In this document: one piece after another, positions 11,882 through 22,727 of the stretch | Position numbering within the stretch: the stretch's first letter is position 1 | Layout of the letters: each line of letters opens with the position of its first letter | Source: Agrostemma githago | Lineage: Eukaryota; Streptophyta; Magnoliopsida; Caryophyllales; Caryophyllaceae | DNA: 64,000 nucleotides | Direction: 5' to 3' | NCBI GenBank assembly: GCA_958450325.1 | Contig: OY288256.1 | Coordinates: forward strand, 45,030,953-45,094,952 | Notes under the pieces: model-generated | Told to the model about the DNA's origin: nothing | The model's input: only the letters and a program-made list of their open reading frames with translations | Database searches by the model: none | Program-made: the position numbers and the translations under genes

Positions 11882-12813
11882 AATTACATCTCGTGAGTCT
11901 CTCTATCTTAAATGAGTCCGTCCCGCGAATCACAGCCACATGATCAAATCATATGAATGGCTGAGATTCAGCGTCATCTTCATCGTATATAATCTTACTG
12001 TTACAGTAACAGAACACTATTACAGTAACACAACTATCTTGCTGTGACACTATCACAGTAATAAGGAATTACAATAATAATGTCACGGTAATAATGTTAC
12101 AGTAACAGAATACTATTACAGTAACAAAAAAAATCTTACTGTGACAGTGTCACAGTACTAAGGAATTACAATAATAATGTCACAGTAATAATGTCACAGT
12201 AATATGAAATTAAAGAGTTATAAATATCTTACTGTGACACTGTCACAGTAATAAGTAATTACAGTAATAATGTCAAATTCATTTATCAATTGGCACTACA
12301 AAGTAACATCAACATTAGATTAACAGTAGCATTGTTACAGTAACAGACACTATTACAGTAACACAAATTAAAATCACAAGATGAAGATATCAAATTAAAG
12401 AGCGTAATGATTTGAAAGTTTGTCATGAGATTGATACAAATCAGATAATAATTAATTACGTGAAAAACACAATACTCGGCTATTCGATTACGTTATATGT
12501 CTCCTCGATTCACAGATTTAATAGAATCTTGACTAGATTTTTTGAAGATCTTTGCTTAATTTTAGTGATAAAGTACTTTATTTTGAAAGTTTTTGGGAAG
12601 AAAAGTCAATTGCAGTTACTTGGGAAAGATGAAGATTTGTAGAGCGAGAAACTTTAAGAAAATTATGAAACGTACTTTAGGTTGTGTTTTGTTTTAATAT
12701 TTTTGGGAGATTGCTTTGGGTAACGTGGCTGAATGAGGGATGTTGGATCTTGTTGATCCAATGGTCCTTATTCATAGGACGGACTCATCTAAGGAGCAGG
12801 ACTCACCGGATCC

Positions 12814-12815
<2 letters not shown>
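11880..12815. mobile_element. nested non-autonomous element in a TNPA-like intron
   Basis: A block of about 940 bases sits between two (TA)n runs (11843-11879 and 12845-12893). Its ends are inverted and related. Left: GTGAGTC, ATGAGTCCGTCC, CACATGATCAAATC. Right, read in complement: GTGAGTCC, ATGAGTCCGTCC, CATTGGATCAACAAG. This gives a degenerate terminal inverted repeat of about 70 bases. The interior (11990-12370) is packed with ACAGTAA/TTACTGT words. No coding capacity was seen. The superfamily is not certain; MULE-like or another TIR type that inserts into TA repeats is possible. Confidence 0.55.

Positions 12816-12893
<78 letters not shown>
12816..12893. repeat. (CT)n(TA)n compound microsatellite
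   Basis: A CT run of about 13 units is followed directly by about 24 TA units. It borders the right end of the nested element and ends with two TATATATAGTT repeats. Confidence 0.85.
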
Positions 12894-12897
<4 letters not shown>

Positions 12898-14449
12898 TAT
12901 ATATAGTTATATGCACTTTTAATTGTTATATGAATTTTTTCTTAATATTTAATTATTAAATTATGATCTCTCACAATGTCAGGGCTACTGCTCATGGCCG
13001 CCCGAGATTGAAGAGCAAGTTAGAGAGAGATACGATGTCGAAGCACGTACACGGTTAAAGGACACCGTCAACGACATCTGTGAACTAAGGAATGGCAAGA
13101 ACAAGGCTTGCCCGGGGTGGATGGTGCCTCAGGTGTACAAAGACTTGTTGGAGAGACGGAAGACGAAGGCTTTTCAGAAAAGATCAAGGACAGCTGCGGC
13201 GAATAAAGCTTGTGCACAGCCTGGCCCTACACACCACGGGGGGTCGATCAAGGCAACGAAACATGCGTCGAGGCTGGTAATGACAAAATATATTACAATG
13301 TTTCATAATGTTTTTATTAATATTTTTTTGAAGATGATAGTAATAATTGATCCAAGTTTATGCATAGTAAGTTTTAATTTGTCTTTTTAGATGGAGCAAC
13401 AGGGTGGTAGGAGGCCCAGTGCGGCGGAGCTCGCGGAAGCCATGCACTCTAAGGTTGTCGACGGTAAAAGAGTTTTTACCAGTCAAAAGGTAAAGGAGAC
13501 ATTTGTAAGTATTAATTTAGTTAATTGTAGAGATTATCTTAAAATTCCTTAATAAATTAGTTATAACTTGTTCCTAAACATTACCTTCCTCTGTTTGCTA
13601 ATAGGATCGATTTGAAGAGCTCAAGAAAAAGAACGAGGAGGAGGAGACAGGAAAAGAGGACGACGAACTGTGGTTTGAAGCGGCCAAGGGCTTCAAGAAG
13701 GGCCACGTATACGGAGTGGGATCCGCCGACCCCTTGTACTTCACCCCCCCTCAACAGAATAAGGGGAATGCTTCGTGCTCTTATCATCCCGGTATTCTAG
13801 TACAACAAGAAAAAGGGCAGAAGAATTTCAAAACAAAATTTTGGAAGCCTTGGAGAAGGAGAAAGAAGAGAACAGGCGCTTTAGAGAAGAGACCCGGGAG
13901 CTCATGCAACAACAACAGCAGCTCATGTCAGCGCTGAACAAGGTATTACAAACCCAGAACTGTAACCCGTTCAATAACACTAACATCCGTAATCCGAATG
14001 ACGATAATTTGGGAGGTGGTGGAGTTGGGGGAGCCGGAGTCGGTTTTCAAGTGTAGCTTCAACTTTTAATTGATTACTCTTTTAAGTTGTGTAAACTTTG
14101 ATTTCTCTTCCAAGTTGTTTAGACTCTTTACACTTTCATTAGTATTCGCTTAATTAAGTAGTTAAACATTTTATGTGAATGAATTGTGGAGATGTTGGAT
14201 TATGAATGAATTGGATGAAGTTAATGAATGAAGGTTGAAGTGAATAATGTTGTAGTTTGAATGAGTTAGAAGATTTGAATGATACGATGACAACAAATTG
14301 AAGTTTGTTGTCTAAGAAGTTGTAGTTTCTGAGTGCTGCAGGTTGAAGTGAATGATGTTGTAGTTTGTATGTTGTAGTTTTAATGCAGGTTTGTATGTTG
14401 CAAATCGGAGGACAACAAAACAACTAGACCCAACAAGACCTCCTTCACT

Positions 14450-14987
14450 TTACCGACCGCCCTGTTTATTTACCGACCGCACTGTTTATTTACCGACCGC
14501 ACTGATGTCTTTACCGACTGCTGTAATCAACTGAGTTATTGTCAAACGACGGTCGGTAAAAAACGTAAATACCGACCGCAATACCGACCGAGTTCAGTTT
14601 TTCCCGACCGAACATTTCACAGGAGGTTCTGACCTTGGCTTGGTCGGCAACACTTACCGACCGCAAATTGCAGTCGGTATATAAAATCACCGACCGCCAA
14701 ATCCCGTTTCCGACCGATTACGCGGTCGGTAAACCTTATTATACCGACCGAAATAAACAGTCGGTAAGTATTTTTGCCGACCGATTTTAATGTTTACCGA
14801 TCGTATATCGGTCGGTGATTCACCGACTGGAACATTTGGTCGGTAATTATTGTTTCCGACCATAGTTTTCGACTACAGACTATCGGTCGGAAACATTTAA
14901 AATGCGGTCGGTAAAAGTGTTTACCGACCGATTCTGTATCTTCCCGACCGATTTTTCCGGTTGCTAAATGCCGTCATTATTGTAGTG
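14450..14987 (+). repeat. right subterminal and terminal repeats of the CACTA element
   Basis: More than twenty copies of TACCGACCG, CGGTCGGTA and one-base variants occur in both orientations, ending at TTGTAGTG (14980-14987). The array is longer than the left one (about 540 against 210 bases), an asymmetry also known from En/Spm. Confidence 0.85.
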
Positions 14988-15209
14988 GTGGTCATTTTGT
15001 TTAAATTTAGGACAACTATAGCACAAAAATAAGTCATATTTAAGGACAAAAAGGAGGGCAAGAAGGGGAAGGAGAAAGGATAAATAGAATATCGGGGAAG
15101 ATAGGGAAAGATAGGGGAAGATAGGGGAAGAAGGGGTAAAGTAGTATAAGTACATGGCTACAGCTAGACCTGAATTCTTACTAAGTTCTATGTGAACGAC
15201 TAATGCGGG
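14988..15209. other. short spacer with a small GA-rich repeat
   Basis: There is no gene. At about 15090-15135 a 12-base unit like AAGATAGGGGAA repeats three to four times. The segment ends with AATGCGGG (15202-15209), which is the left target duplication of the next element. Confidence 0.5.
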
Positions 15210-15923
15210 CATGGGCGGATCTAGGGCTAGGCTTGTTGGGCTTTAGCCCTACATGATTCAGGAACATATAATTTTTAGCATGAAAATATAGCTAATATCT
15301 ACTCTTGTCATAGTGGCCTACTTGGTGACTTTCAAGCTAGGGGTACTTTGTTCGATTCCCATTACCCGCAATTTCCTTTGGTTTCTTTTTTTTTTTTCTA
15401 TTTTTCATCATTTTCCTAGTTTCAAAATACTCCATCTCGATTCATCATTTTCCCATGATTCATCATTCTCTTTAATAGTTTTCATCATTTTCCTAGTTTC
15501 AAAATACTCCGTCTCGATTCATCATGTTCCCATGATTCATCATTTTCTTTAATAGTTTTCATCATTTTTCCTAGTTTCAAGCTAGGAGTATTATGTTATG
15601 ATGATATATTGGGAATAATACTTCCTTTGTCTCGATCATGTGTTTATTTTTAGGATCCATTTAAAAATGGGCTAAAAAATTATAAACACTTGTATCAATT
15701 GTGTCGATATATGTGTAATACAGTATACTACTCCGTAGTATTTAATTTCAAAGTGTATATGAAATTTAGAAGGTACGAGTATTAAATTCTTTCCTGTATT
15801 TAACATTATCGTTGATTAAAATATCTTTCACAAATAGTAGAATAGGTAATCAAAAGATCGAGACGGTTTGATCATGTCGTTAAAATTAGCCCCAGGTAAA
15901 TATATTTCCTGGGTCCGCCCCTG
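15210..15923. mobile_element. hAT-type non-autonomous element, 714 bp
   Basis: The ends are CATGGGCGGATCTAGG and GGGTCCGCCCCTG, imperfect inverted repeats of the CAGGGGCGGA type found in plant hAT elements. It is flanked by a perfect 8-base duplication AATGCGGG (15202-15209 and 15924-15931), the hAT target size. No transposase is present. Near the left end are sequences resembling RNA polymerase III boxes: TGGCCTACTTGG (15314-15325) and GTTCGATTC (15350-15358). A Stowaway-like terminus (ACTTCCTTTGTCTCGATC) near 15627 and its rough complement near 15850 hint at a smaller nested element, unproven. Confidence 0.85.
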
Positions 15924-15931
15924 AATGCGGG

Positions 15932-16639
15932 TGTTGTATTGGATGTTTCCATGCATCGGTTACCCGTTAATTGTTTTTCTGTTACAGATAAAACATGGAA
16001 AACTAAAGGGATCAGTTAAGACCGTTTATGTACACTACTTAGAAAGTGGCTACAATGATATTCACCATATAAAAAGTTTGAATACGCAAAACCAACAAAA
16101 CGTCATCTCACATATCATACACGATATATTTTTAAGGAAATCATTTATCTTTCCAATAAACTGTTTTTTCATAGATTAAAGAAATCACATACTGAGTATC
16201 TCTTAAAATTGGTTGAAAAGGTAACAAAAGTGGAAAAATTAGTTAGGGCCTTAATCTAATGTCATTGACTTTAACGTTTTGAATTATGCCGAAACCATTT
16301 TCATGACTATCTTGTAAGCTAAATATTTTAATTAACATGTACTCGATCCGTGTGCAATTAGTAACGGCATTCGAAAATTAAATAGATGATAGGTTGATTC
16401 TTGACCAACTGGGTGATTCACTAATTAATTAATTACTAATTATTTATTTCTACCCTTTTGAATTTTTTTTTACATGCAATTCAAAATCAAAATACAGCAC
16501 AAATCTTAACATAAACTGGAAGTAGGAATCGTCCTAAAGAGTGACAGAACAACAAAAAACAATCTAACAGTTTATTCATTGATTTATTGAATATCGTGAG
16601 AAAAGTTATTTTTTATCAAAAAACAAATATATAGACTAG
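15932..16639. other. intergenic AT-rich DNA, no gene seen
   Basis: Short frames here are not supported by any recognisable motif. It continues directly from the hAT target site into the first copy of the 523-base repeat. Confidence 0.4.
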
Positions 16640-17162
16640 GATTATGAATAGCATAAAAAGACATTCTTCACATAAAATTGGAACTGCATGGGTGTTAACA
16701 AAATCAAACTACTCCATACGCAACTGATTAATCAAATTATCAAGTGTTTTCACTATGTTTATTTTGGTGTGATTGTAACACCCGCTATTTTTCCTAGCAT
16801 TTTTATCCTTAACGTTATGACTTCGTCATAACTCTGTCACACTTTGGCCTTATGTTTCATCATTTTTCCAAGCTTATTTTCAATTTTAAGTTTAATGATA
16901 TTTATTTTTATTTTAAAAGATGTTAATTCTTCTAAATCTATTTATTTGATTTTCTTCGTAAACTATTTATTTTTCCGCGAGGAATTTTATTTCTCTACGA
17001 ATTAACGTATTTAAGCTCAGATTTACGTTATTTCTTTTTCTACAAATGTCTAAACATATTTTTATAATATTTTCAACTAATAAATATTTTTATTTACGAA
17101 AATTTAGCCATTTATGATTTTATTACGAAGCTTCGCGAATAATTATTTTCTTACGCGAGGTT
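16640..17162. repeat. 523-base direct repeat, copy 1
   Basis: It begins GATTATGAATAGCATAAAAAG and ends ACGCGAGGTT. On reading it matches the copy at 18234-18756 almost base for base; one GATTAATC/GAATAATC difference was noticed. It contains an LTR-like start TGTAACACCCGC at 16774. Confidence 0.85.
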
Positions 17163-18233
17163 CGAATCCAGGATTTCTGTGTTGGGGGTGACAAAATTTA
17201 CGCCAACTTTAATAACTTGATTCAGTCATCCTACATGAATTCACATTAGTGCCCACCAACTCGACTTAGTTCAATCTATTGTGATAGAATTGAACAAGGT
17301 CTAAACTCTAAACTTAAACTACGATAATTTTGAAAATGTAATTAAAAGAGGAAAAAAATCTACAAAAAATACATAAAACTATGGAAATTTTGAGGAGATA
17401 ACTACAAAATCCAAAAATTATTCTTAAAAAATCCCAAAAAATATTGAAAAACTATTACCGGTAGATATAACCCTATTGTAAATAGAACCCCTATCTCTTG
17501 GAAAGAGTAGGTTTTCCTTACGACGTGTTATCCGTCTTAAGTTTATAACGGGTCAATTAATACCAACTTATATAGAATAAGACCCCACCTTTATTCTTTC
17601 CTAAGCGTTTTGTTTTTATTTTTTTGCCCAAATACTTGACCCGTCATACATTTACGACGAATTCCATCACAAACAAGACTTTGTCTCTTAAAAAACAAAA
17701 AAATAATGAACTAAAACAATGGTAAATAAACCCCCTCTCTCACAACTAAAACACGGTCAACCACAAAACCAAAAACAAACCCATTTGATTTGTACCAAAA
17801 TCCAAAAACCCATGGACCCCTTCTCTCTCACAAATTGAAAGAGACAGTGAACAAAAAAAAACCAGATTTCTACCAAATACAGAAAAACCATCTATTCTGA
17901 TACTATCAATCCATCTCTATTCTTCAAATGCACTCTCAAATTCAAAGTTCAATTAAACACTCAAAACCATATGCGCTATCATCAAAATCAACTTAACAGT
18001 TCGATGGGTGATTGGGTGTTGGAGATAAAAAAATTGAAAAATTGGAGTTTGTAATTTAGAGATAGTTGATGAATTGACTTTGCGTCCTCTTTATGTTTCT
18101 TTCGCTGCATCTACTGCGTTAGATTAGATTGGATCAATTTTATTTTTAATATTTTTTTCAATTTTTTTTTAATTTTTTTTTGAAATAATGGGGGTGAGGG
18201 CTCACCCCCATCACCCCCTGTAAATCCGCCCCT
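17163..18233. mobile_element. hAT-like element piece between direct repeats
   Basis: The right end reads TAAATCCGCCCCTG, the same terminus type as the element at 15210-15923, preceded by GGGGGTGAGGGCTCACCCCC. The left side keeps the usual internal start (AATCCAGGATTTCTGTGTTGGG) but lacks a clear CAGGGGCGGA end. No transposase is seen. It is flanked by 523-base repeats instead of an 8-base duplication. Confidence 0.6.
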
Positions 18234-18756
18234 GATTATGAATAGCATAAAAAGACATTCTTCACATAAAATTGGAACTGCATGGGTGTTAACAAAATCA
18301 AACTACTCCATACGCAACTGAATAATCAAATTATCAAGTGTTTTCACTATGTTTATTTTGGTGTGATTGTAACACCCGCTATTTTTCCTAGCATTTTTAT
18401 CCTTAACGTTATGACTTCGTCATAACTCTGTCACACTTTGGCCTTATGTTTCATCATTTTTCCAAGCTTATTTTCAATTTTAAGTTTAATGATATTTATT
18501 TTTATTTTAAAAGATGTTAATTCTTCTAAATCTATTTATTTGATTTTCTTCGTAAACTATTTATTTTTCCGCGAGGAATTTTATTTCTCTACGAATTAAC
18601 GTATTTAAGCTCAGATTTACGTTATTTCTTTTTCTACAAATGTCTAAACATATTTTTATAATATTTTCAACTAATAAATATTTTTATTTACGAAAATTTA
18701 GCCATTTATGATTTTATTACGAAGCTTCGCGAATAATTATTTTCTTACGCGAGGTT
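18234..18756. repeat. 523-base direct repeat, copy 2
   Basis: This is the second copy of the 16640-17162 sequence. It continues to the right into TACTCGAATTACTTCG, whereas copy 1 runs into the hAT-like piece. The right-hand continuation makes this the likelier original context for the repeat's right side. Confidence 0.85.
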
Positions 18757-20680
18757 TACTCGAATTACTTCGAAATGCCTTTAACTTTTTTACGATTCTT
18801 CTTTTTATCAAATTACATATTATTTGAGCCTTTTTCCCCATGTTTTGGACCGACCCTTCTCCTGGTCACACTCTTGCCACGTTTTATAATAAGTTCCATT
18901 TTATTACGTTAAAATGTAATTACTTCATTCTTATCTTATCATTTATATAAAAGCCATTTATGAGTAAACTTTTCATACTCTCTCCTCTTGATGTTGGCCG
19001 GCTATTTTGTGATAAGAGTAGCCTTGCTTTTATCAAAATATTCATTAGCATTTAAGCTTGAAACCATCTATTTCTCCTCTCATTCATTTTCATCTTAAAC
19101 AAAAAAATATCCCTTCTCTCCTTCCCTTTTGGCCGTGGGTTTTAGTTGATTTTCTAGGCAGATTCTTGCCCAATTTCGAATCATAATCATCTCATTTTTA
19201 TCGTCAATTAATCCTCTTTCCGATCCTATCGTTAAGGTAATAATTGATGTTGTTTTCGATCATTATTTTACCTTGATTTTATTAGTTTTTCTCATGATAT
19301 TTTTCTGCCATGGTTTCATGTATGGTAGGTTTTGTGGACGATCCCGAGATCGACGAGTATATTATTAATTCCGATTTGGATTAGAGGTAACGTCGATGTT
19401 ACTCGGTATTTCGTGATTTTATTCGTGTAATCGCTTGTATATTTTTATATTTCATTTTTGACAATATATGTATGTCATATAATCTGGAAAATTTATAAAA
19501 GTTGAAATTTGCATGTTTCGATATTTTTATCGCTTTTACGAGATTAACAATTAAATTGTTGTATTAATTTGTAAAATCGTAATATTCGCCTAAACTTGAA
19601 ATATACGATTATATTCTTTAAAAATGAGGTTTTCGATGATTTTTAATAATTTGATATTTTTATGATATTTTAGTTATCGATTATTGAATTATTACCGTTT
19701 ACGGACAAAGACGATTAAAAACCGATTTTTAGTTCTAGCATTTAAACATTTTATTTTAATGTGAAATTGGACATGGGTAAACTTTCTAGTGAAATAGAAT
19801 TTTTGGAATTTTTTTCATAATTTTTTGGATTTGTTAAGTGGGTGAATTAAGTAATCACTTTAAATCATCGTTTATCGTTAAAACCGTGTTTGTCGTTTAA
19901 ATTCTCGATTTCTGGTCTTTTGATTAAATCTGGAAAAAAAATATGATTCTCATGATTTCATAATAAAATGTAATTTTATGATTTTTAGTGCTTTAATAAA
20001 ATATTAGGAACGATAAGTTTTATTAATGGAATCGTTAATTGTGGAAATGAGTTTTAAAGACGGTTTTAACGGAATTTATTAAATTTGGAATTTTTGGAAA
20101 TCTAGAAAAATAGTATTTTCTGGAAAATCATGATTTTTAAGTTTAATAATAATTTTTGATATTAATACGTAAATCGTCTTGTAATTACTATTTTTATTAA
20201 TCGTTATTGTCGACATTATACGATTAACGAGGAAACCTTTTAAAAACCGAGTTTAAGGGTTCTGGAAAAAATTTTCTTCTGAACAGAATGTCCATAAATA
20301 TATTTTAACTATTTTACGTAATTTTTTTTACTATTTATTAAAGTCTTTAATTAATAAGTATTGATTTTTAGACAAATTATGATTTATCGTTAAAATGCTT
20401 CGTCTCACCTAAAAGAATTATTTTCCCAGCAATTTTGAAGGTATAAAAATCTGAAACTTTAGGAGTTAAATCATCCCTTTAACATACTCTAAATATATTC
20501 ATTGGTTTAATTAAATAAAAGACGTTAAAATATTTAATTTGACATTTGTCGTAAAATCCTATTTATAATTGTATTGTCAATACTAATAATAATTAAGAAA
20601 TTTTAGCTCTGTAACCTTTTAAAACACCCTGATTAGTAGTATTAAAATGTTCAAAATATTTTTTATCATTTTATAGGGTA
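18368..20680 (+). mobile_element. putative LTR or LTR-derived region starting TGTAACACCCGC
   Basis: TGTAACACCC is a common start of plant Ty3/gypsy LTRs. About 580 bases in, ATTTATATAAAAGCC (near 18950) looks like a TATA box followed by a leader-like pyrimidine-rich segment (CTCTCTCCTCTTG). The remaining 1.5 kb is AT-rich with no coding capacity. No right LTR end, PBS or target duplication could be placed, so the type and right boundary are uncertain. Confidence 0.4.
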
Positions 20681-22404
20681 CCCTCTAGGGTAACCGTGGT
20701 TGACTGCTCGCGTGAAGGACAGCCCCCGAGTGAGACTAAAGACTCTGATAAGACTCAGACAGTGTGGCATCTAAGTAGCTCGAAAGTGGGATACGTGAGA
20801 CAACACGTGTAAGACATGACCCTTAGAGCAACCGTGATTGATCGCTCTACTGAAGGGTAGCCCCCGAGTGAGATTTAAGACTTTTGTTAAGACTCGAGTG
20901 TTGGACGAGTGACTCTTAGACGTAAGGATCACAAACCTTTTGTTTCAAGGCTATGCCTTGTAAAAGGTTGACTCGGCCTCGAGGAAAGGCATACGGGGTA
21001 AGGGAAGAAACTTGCGATGTAAGATCGGCAGAGTTTCGACGCTAGAGACCCTTGATTTGACTTGAATAAGGACGGTCCTGCGATTAGGGTAGACCCTTAA
21101 GTTAAAGGATTTGTGAATTGGGATGACTCGACTAACGGATTGAAAGACGGGCGAAATTCTCTTAGAAAAGGTCGTGGGGACCGTCCTGTTAGAGGGAAAG
21201 GTCGCGTGAGACTTTTTAGTTAGGACTCGAGTGTCTAGACGAACACTCCATTTACGAGTGTATGACTCGTGTTGGTTGGTTATGCCTTTAGGATAAGACG
21301 GACTAGGATGGGGAAGAAACACGTGATGTATGATCGACGGAGTTTCAACGCTACAGGCCTTCGACAAATTATGGAAATACCCGGCACACGGATAACGGTA
21401 GGTCCTAGAATAGGAAGGTTTTGAAAGAGTCGATTTCCTAAAATAAGGAAGGTTTTTTTGAAAAGAATTAAATTCAGATAAAATCGGAAGCCGGTCCCGA
21501 CTTTATAAATTGGCAAAAATGCCGTCGGGCCCGAAGTTTTTGAAAGTTCAAAAATTTTGAATTTGGAAGGTAGCATACCGGCTAAAAATAGGCTATTTTG
21601 AGTCAAATCGTAAGTCTAAATTTCGGTAGCATTCCGATTTTTTGAAAAGTTGAATGTTTAGAATTTTGAAATTTGAATATCGAAAAATGAATTTTCGAAA
21701 AAAAAAATTTGAAAATCGAAAACGGGATCCCGAAGATTTGAAAACCGAAAACAGCATCACGGAGATTTGAAAATCGAGAATGGCATCTCGGGGATTTGAA
21801 AATCGTGAATGGCATCACGAGGATTTGAAAATTGAAATTGAACTTTGAAAATTCGAAAAACAAATAGGGATCGGAAATTTGAATATTGAAATGGATAGCA
21901 TGCCGGCTAGAAAATAGGCTTGTTTTGAGTCAAATCTTAAGTCTAAATTTTGGCAGCATTTCCGAGTTTTTGAAAGTTGGATTTTTTGAAAAGAGCATTT
22001 TTTGAAATGACGATTTTTTTGAAAAAAATGACATGTAAATCAAGTAGCATGTAGTGGAAGCAATATAACGACACCATGTATACTCTAAACTAAGTCTAGG
22101 TCGGTCGAAATCGGGTCTATACCAACAACGACAGCTTTCTCGTAAATCAGGACGGACTTCCTAAGTCGAATTGGTCTTAGAAGATGACGTGGAATCCATA
22201 CGAGTTCGGCCAAAGAAGTTTTAATTTTAGCGCACCCATTTAGGAATGCACCGTGGTATAGTGGGACGTCTGTCACAAGTAACCGGCCCGGGAAAGATTT
22301 AGGTTATGCATGAACCATCGAACTAAAATGCGTACATTAATATTCGAACGATTTCTTTTCGAGTCTCACCCTAGGAACCCCGATGACTAGTGGTACATCA
22401 GGTA
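20681..22404 (-). mobile_element. 5' untranslated leader of a Tat/Ogre-like retrotransposon
   Basis: Read on the minus strand this segment follows directly from the PBS at 22405-22422. It is non-coding and matches the leader of the larger Tat element at 46700-47498: both have a block with GGGAAGAAA, GATCGACGGAGTTTC and ACGCTA, and both have GGCTAAAAATAGGCTATTTTGAGT. Internal duplication is seen: ACCGTGGTTGACTGCTC at about 20691 recurs in changed form about 138 bases on. The left edge (20681) is an abrupt junction with AT-rich DNA; gag is missing. Confidence 0.65.
21711..21840. repeat. 29-base tandem repeat in the Tat leader
   Basis: Four units begin GAAAATCGAAAA or GAAAACCGAAAA at 21711, 21740, 21769 and 21798 (exact 29-base spacing), with a partial fifth at 21827. 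Each has a short inner palindrome such as GGGATCCCG or CATCTCGGG. The unit is absent from the homologous leader near 47000. Confidence 0.75.
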
Positions 22405-22422
22405 TCCCCAGCGGAGTCGCCA
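22405..22422 (-). other. primer binding site, tRNA-Arg type
   Basis: On the minus strand the sequence is TGGCGACTCCGCTGGGGA, an 18-base match to the TGGCGACTC...TGGGGA primer site reported for Tat/Ogre elements and attributed to tRNA-Arg. It lies three bases (ATT) after the LTR end CATGTCCACA. Confidence 0.8.
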
Positions 22423-22425
22423 AAT

Positions 22426-22727
22426 TGTGGACATGACATAGGTCCACCCCGACGCGGCCACGCGCGGGTTTGGGGCGGCGAATGAATCTCGTGGCAAGAT
22501 TGATCTCGGGTTGAAATTTAAATCTAATTTGGAGTCGCCACCGAATTTTGTGGGAATTCGGACCCGTTCGAAACCACTCTATATCGTGGTGGGTCATGCA
22601 CATAGTACGGCCCATTCTGATTTCACAGTTTATGGGGTTCGTCCCTTTGCATTGCGATACCGATACCGACATTATCGGAAATCGTGTATTGAATGACTCT
22701 CGTATGCCAATAGTTTCCTACATCCGT
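22426..22727 (-). mobile_element. partial 5' LTR of a Tat/Ogre-like element
   Basis: This holds only the last 300 bases of the LTR, read on the minus strand ending CATGTCCACA. It is closely similar to 24543-24840 (GTCGCCACCGAA, CGGCCCATT, ACCGATACCGAC). It is cut at 22727/22728 where TGTAACAACCC starts a different repeat. Confidence 0.75.

Larger units (their letters stand above)
11436..14056 (+). pseudogene. Ptta/En/Spm-type plant transposase (TNPA-like), five exons
   Basis: Probable exons are 11436-11590, 11681-11804, 12983-13276, 13391-13504 and 13605-14056, each bounded by GT/AG. Exon 1 starts with MVGRGRGRGGGRG and a Gln/Glu repeat. Exon 2 has TPKTIKDKWFSNFR. Exon 3 has WPPEIEEQVRERY, CPGWMVPQVYKDLL and a nuclear-type basic patch. 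Exon 4 has RPSAAELAEAMHSK. Exon 5 has ELWFEAAKGFKKGHVYGVGS, then a coiled coil with LEKEKEENRRF and a Gln run. This order is that of the plant Ptta/En/Spm family, whose En/Spm counterpart TNPA binds subterminal repeats. The coiled-coil part of exon 5 is in a different frame from its first part, so a frameshift near 13760-13800 is likely unless a further splice exists. The third intron position (11805-12982) holds a nested element. Confidence 0.75.
5556..14987 (+). mobile_element. near-complete CACTA (En/Spm) DNA transposon, 9.4 kb
   Basis: The element starts with CACTACAAGAAAAG at 5556 and ends with TTATTGTAGTG at 14987. It is flanked by the 3-base duplication GTG (5553-5555 and 14988-14990), the expected target site size for CACTA elements. 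Dense subterminal repeats of the type TACCGACCG/CGGTCGGTA lie within about 210 bases of the left end and 540 bases of the right end. Between them are two genes on the plus strand: a TNP2-type transposase with DUF4218/DUF4216 regions, and a Ptta/En/Spm-type protein. Size and layout are those of an autonomous element. One nonsense codon and probable frameshifts suggest it is recently inactivated. Confidence 0.92.

Noticed and set aside
12684..12959. Frame encoding Ser-Leu and Tyr-Ile repeats
   Set aside because: Translation of the (CT)n and (TA)n microsatellites.
20951..22672. Minus-strand frames up to 138 residues in the Tat leader
   Set aside because: No family resemblance; the homologous leader near 47000 does not keep these frames.
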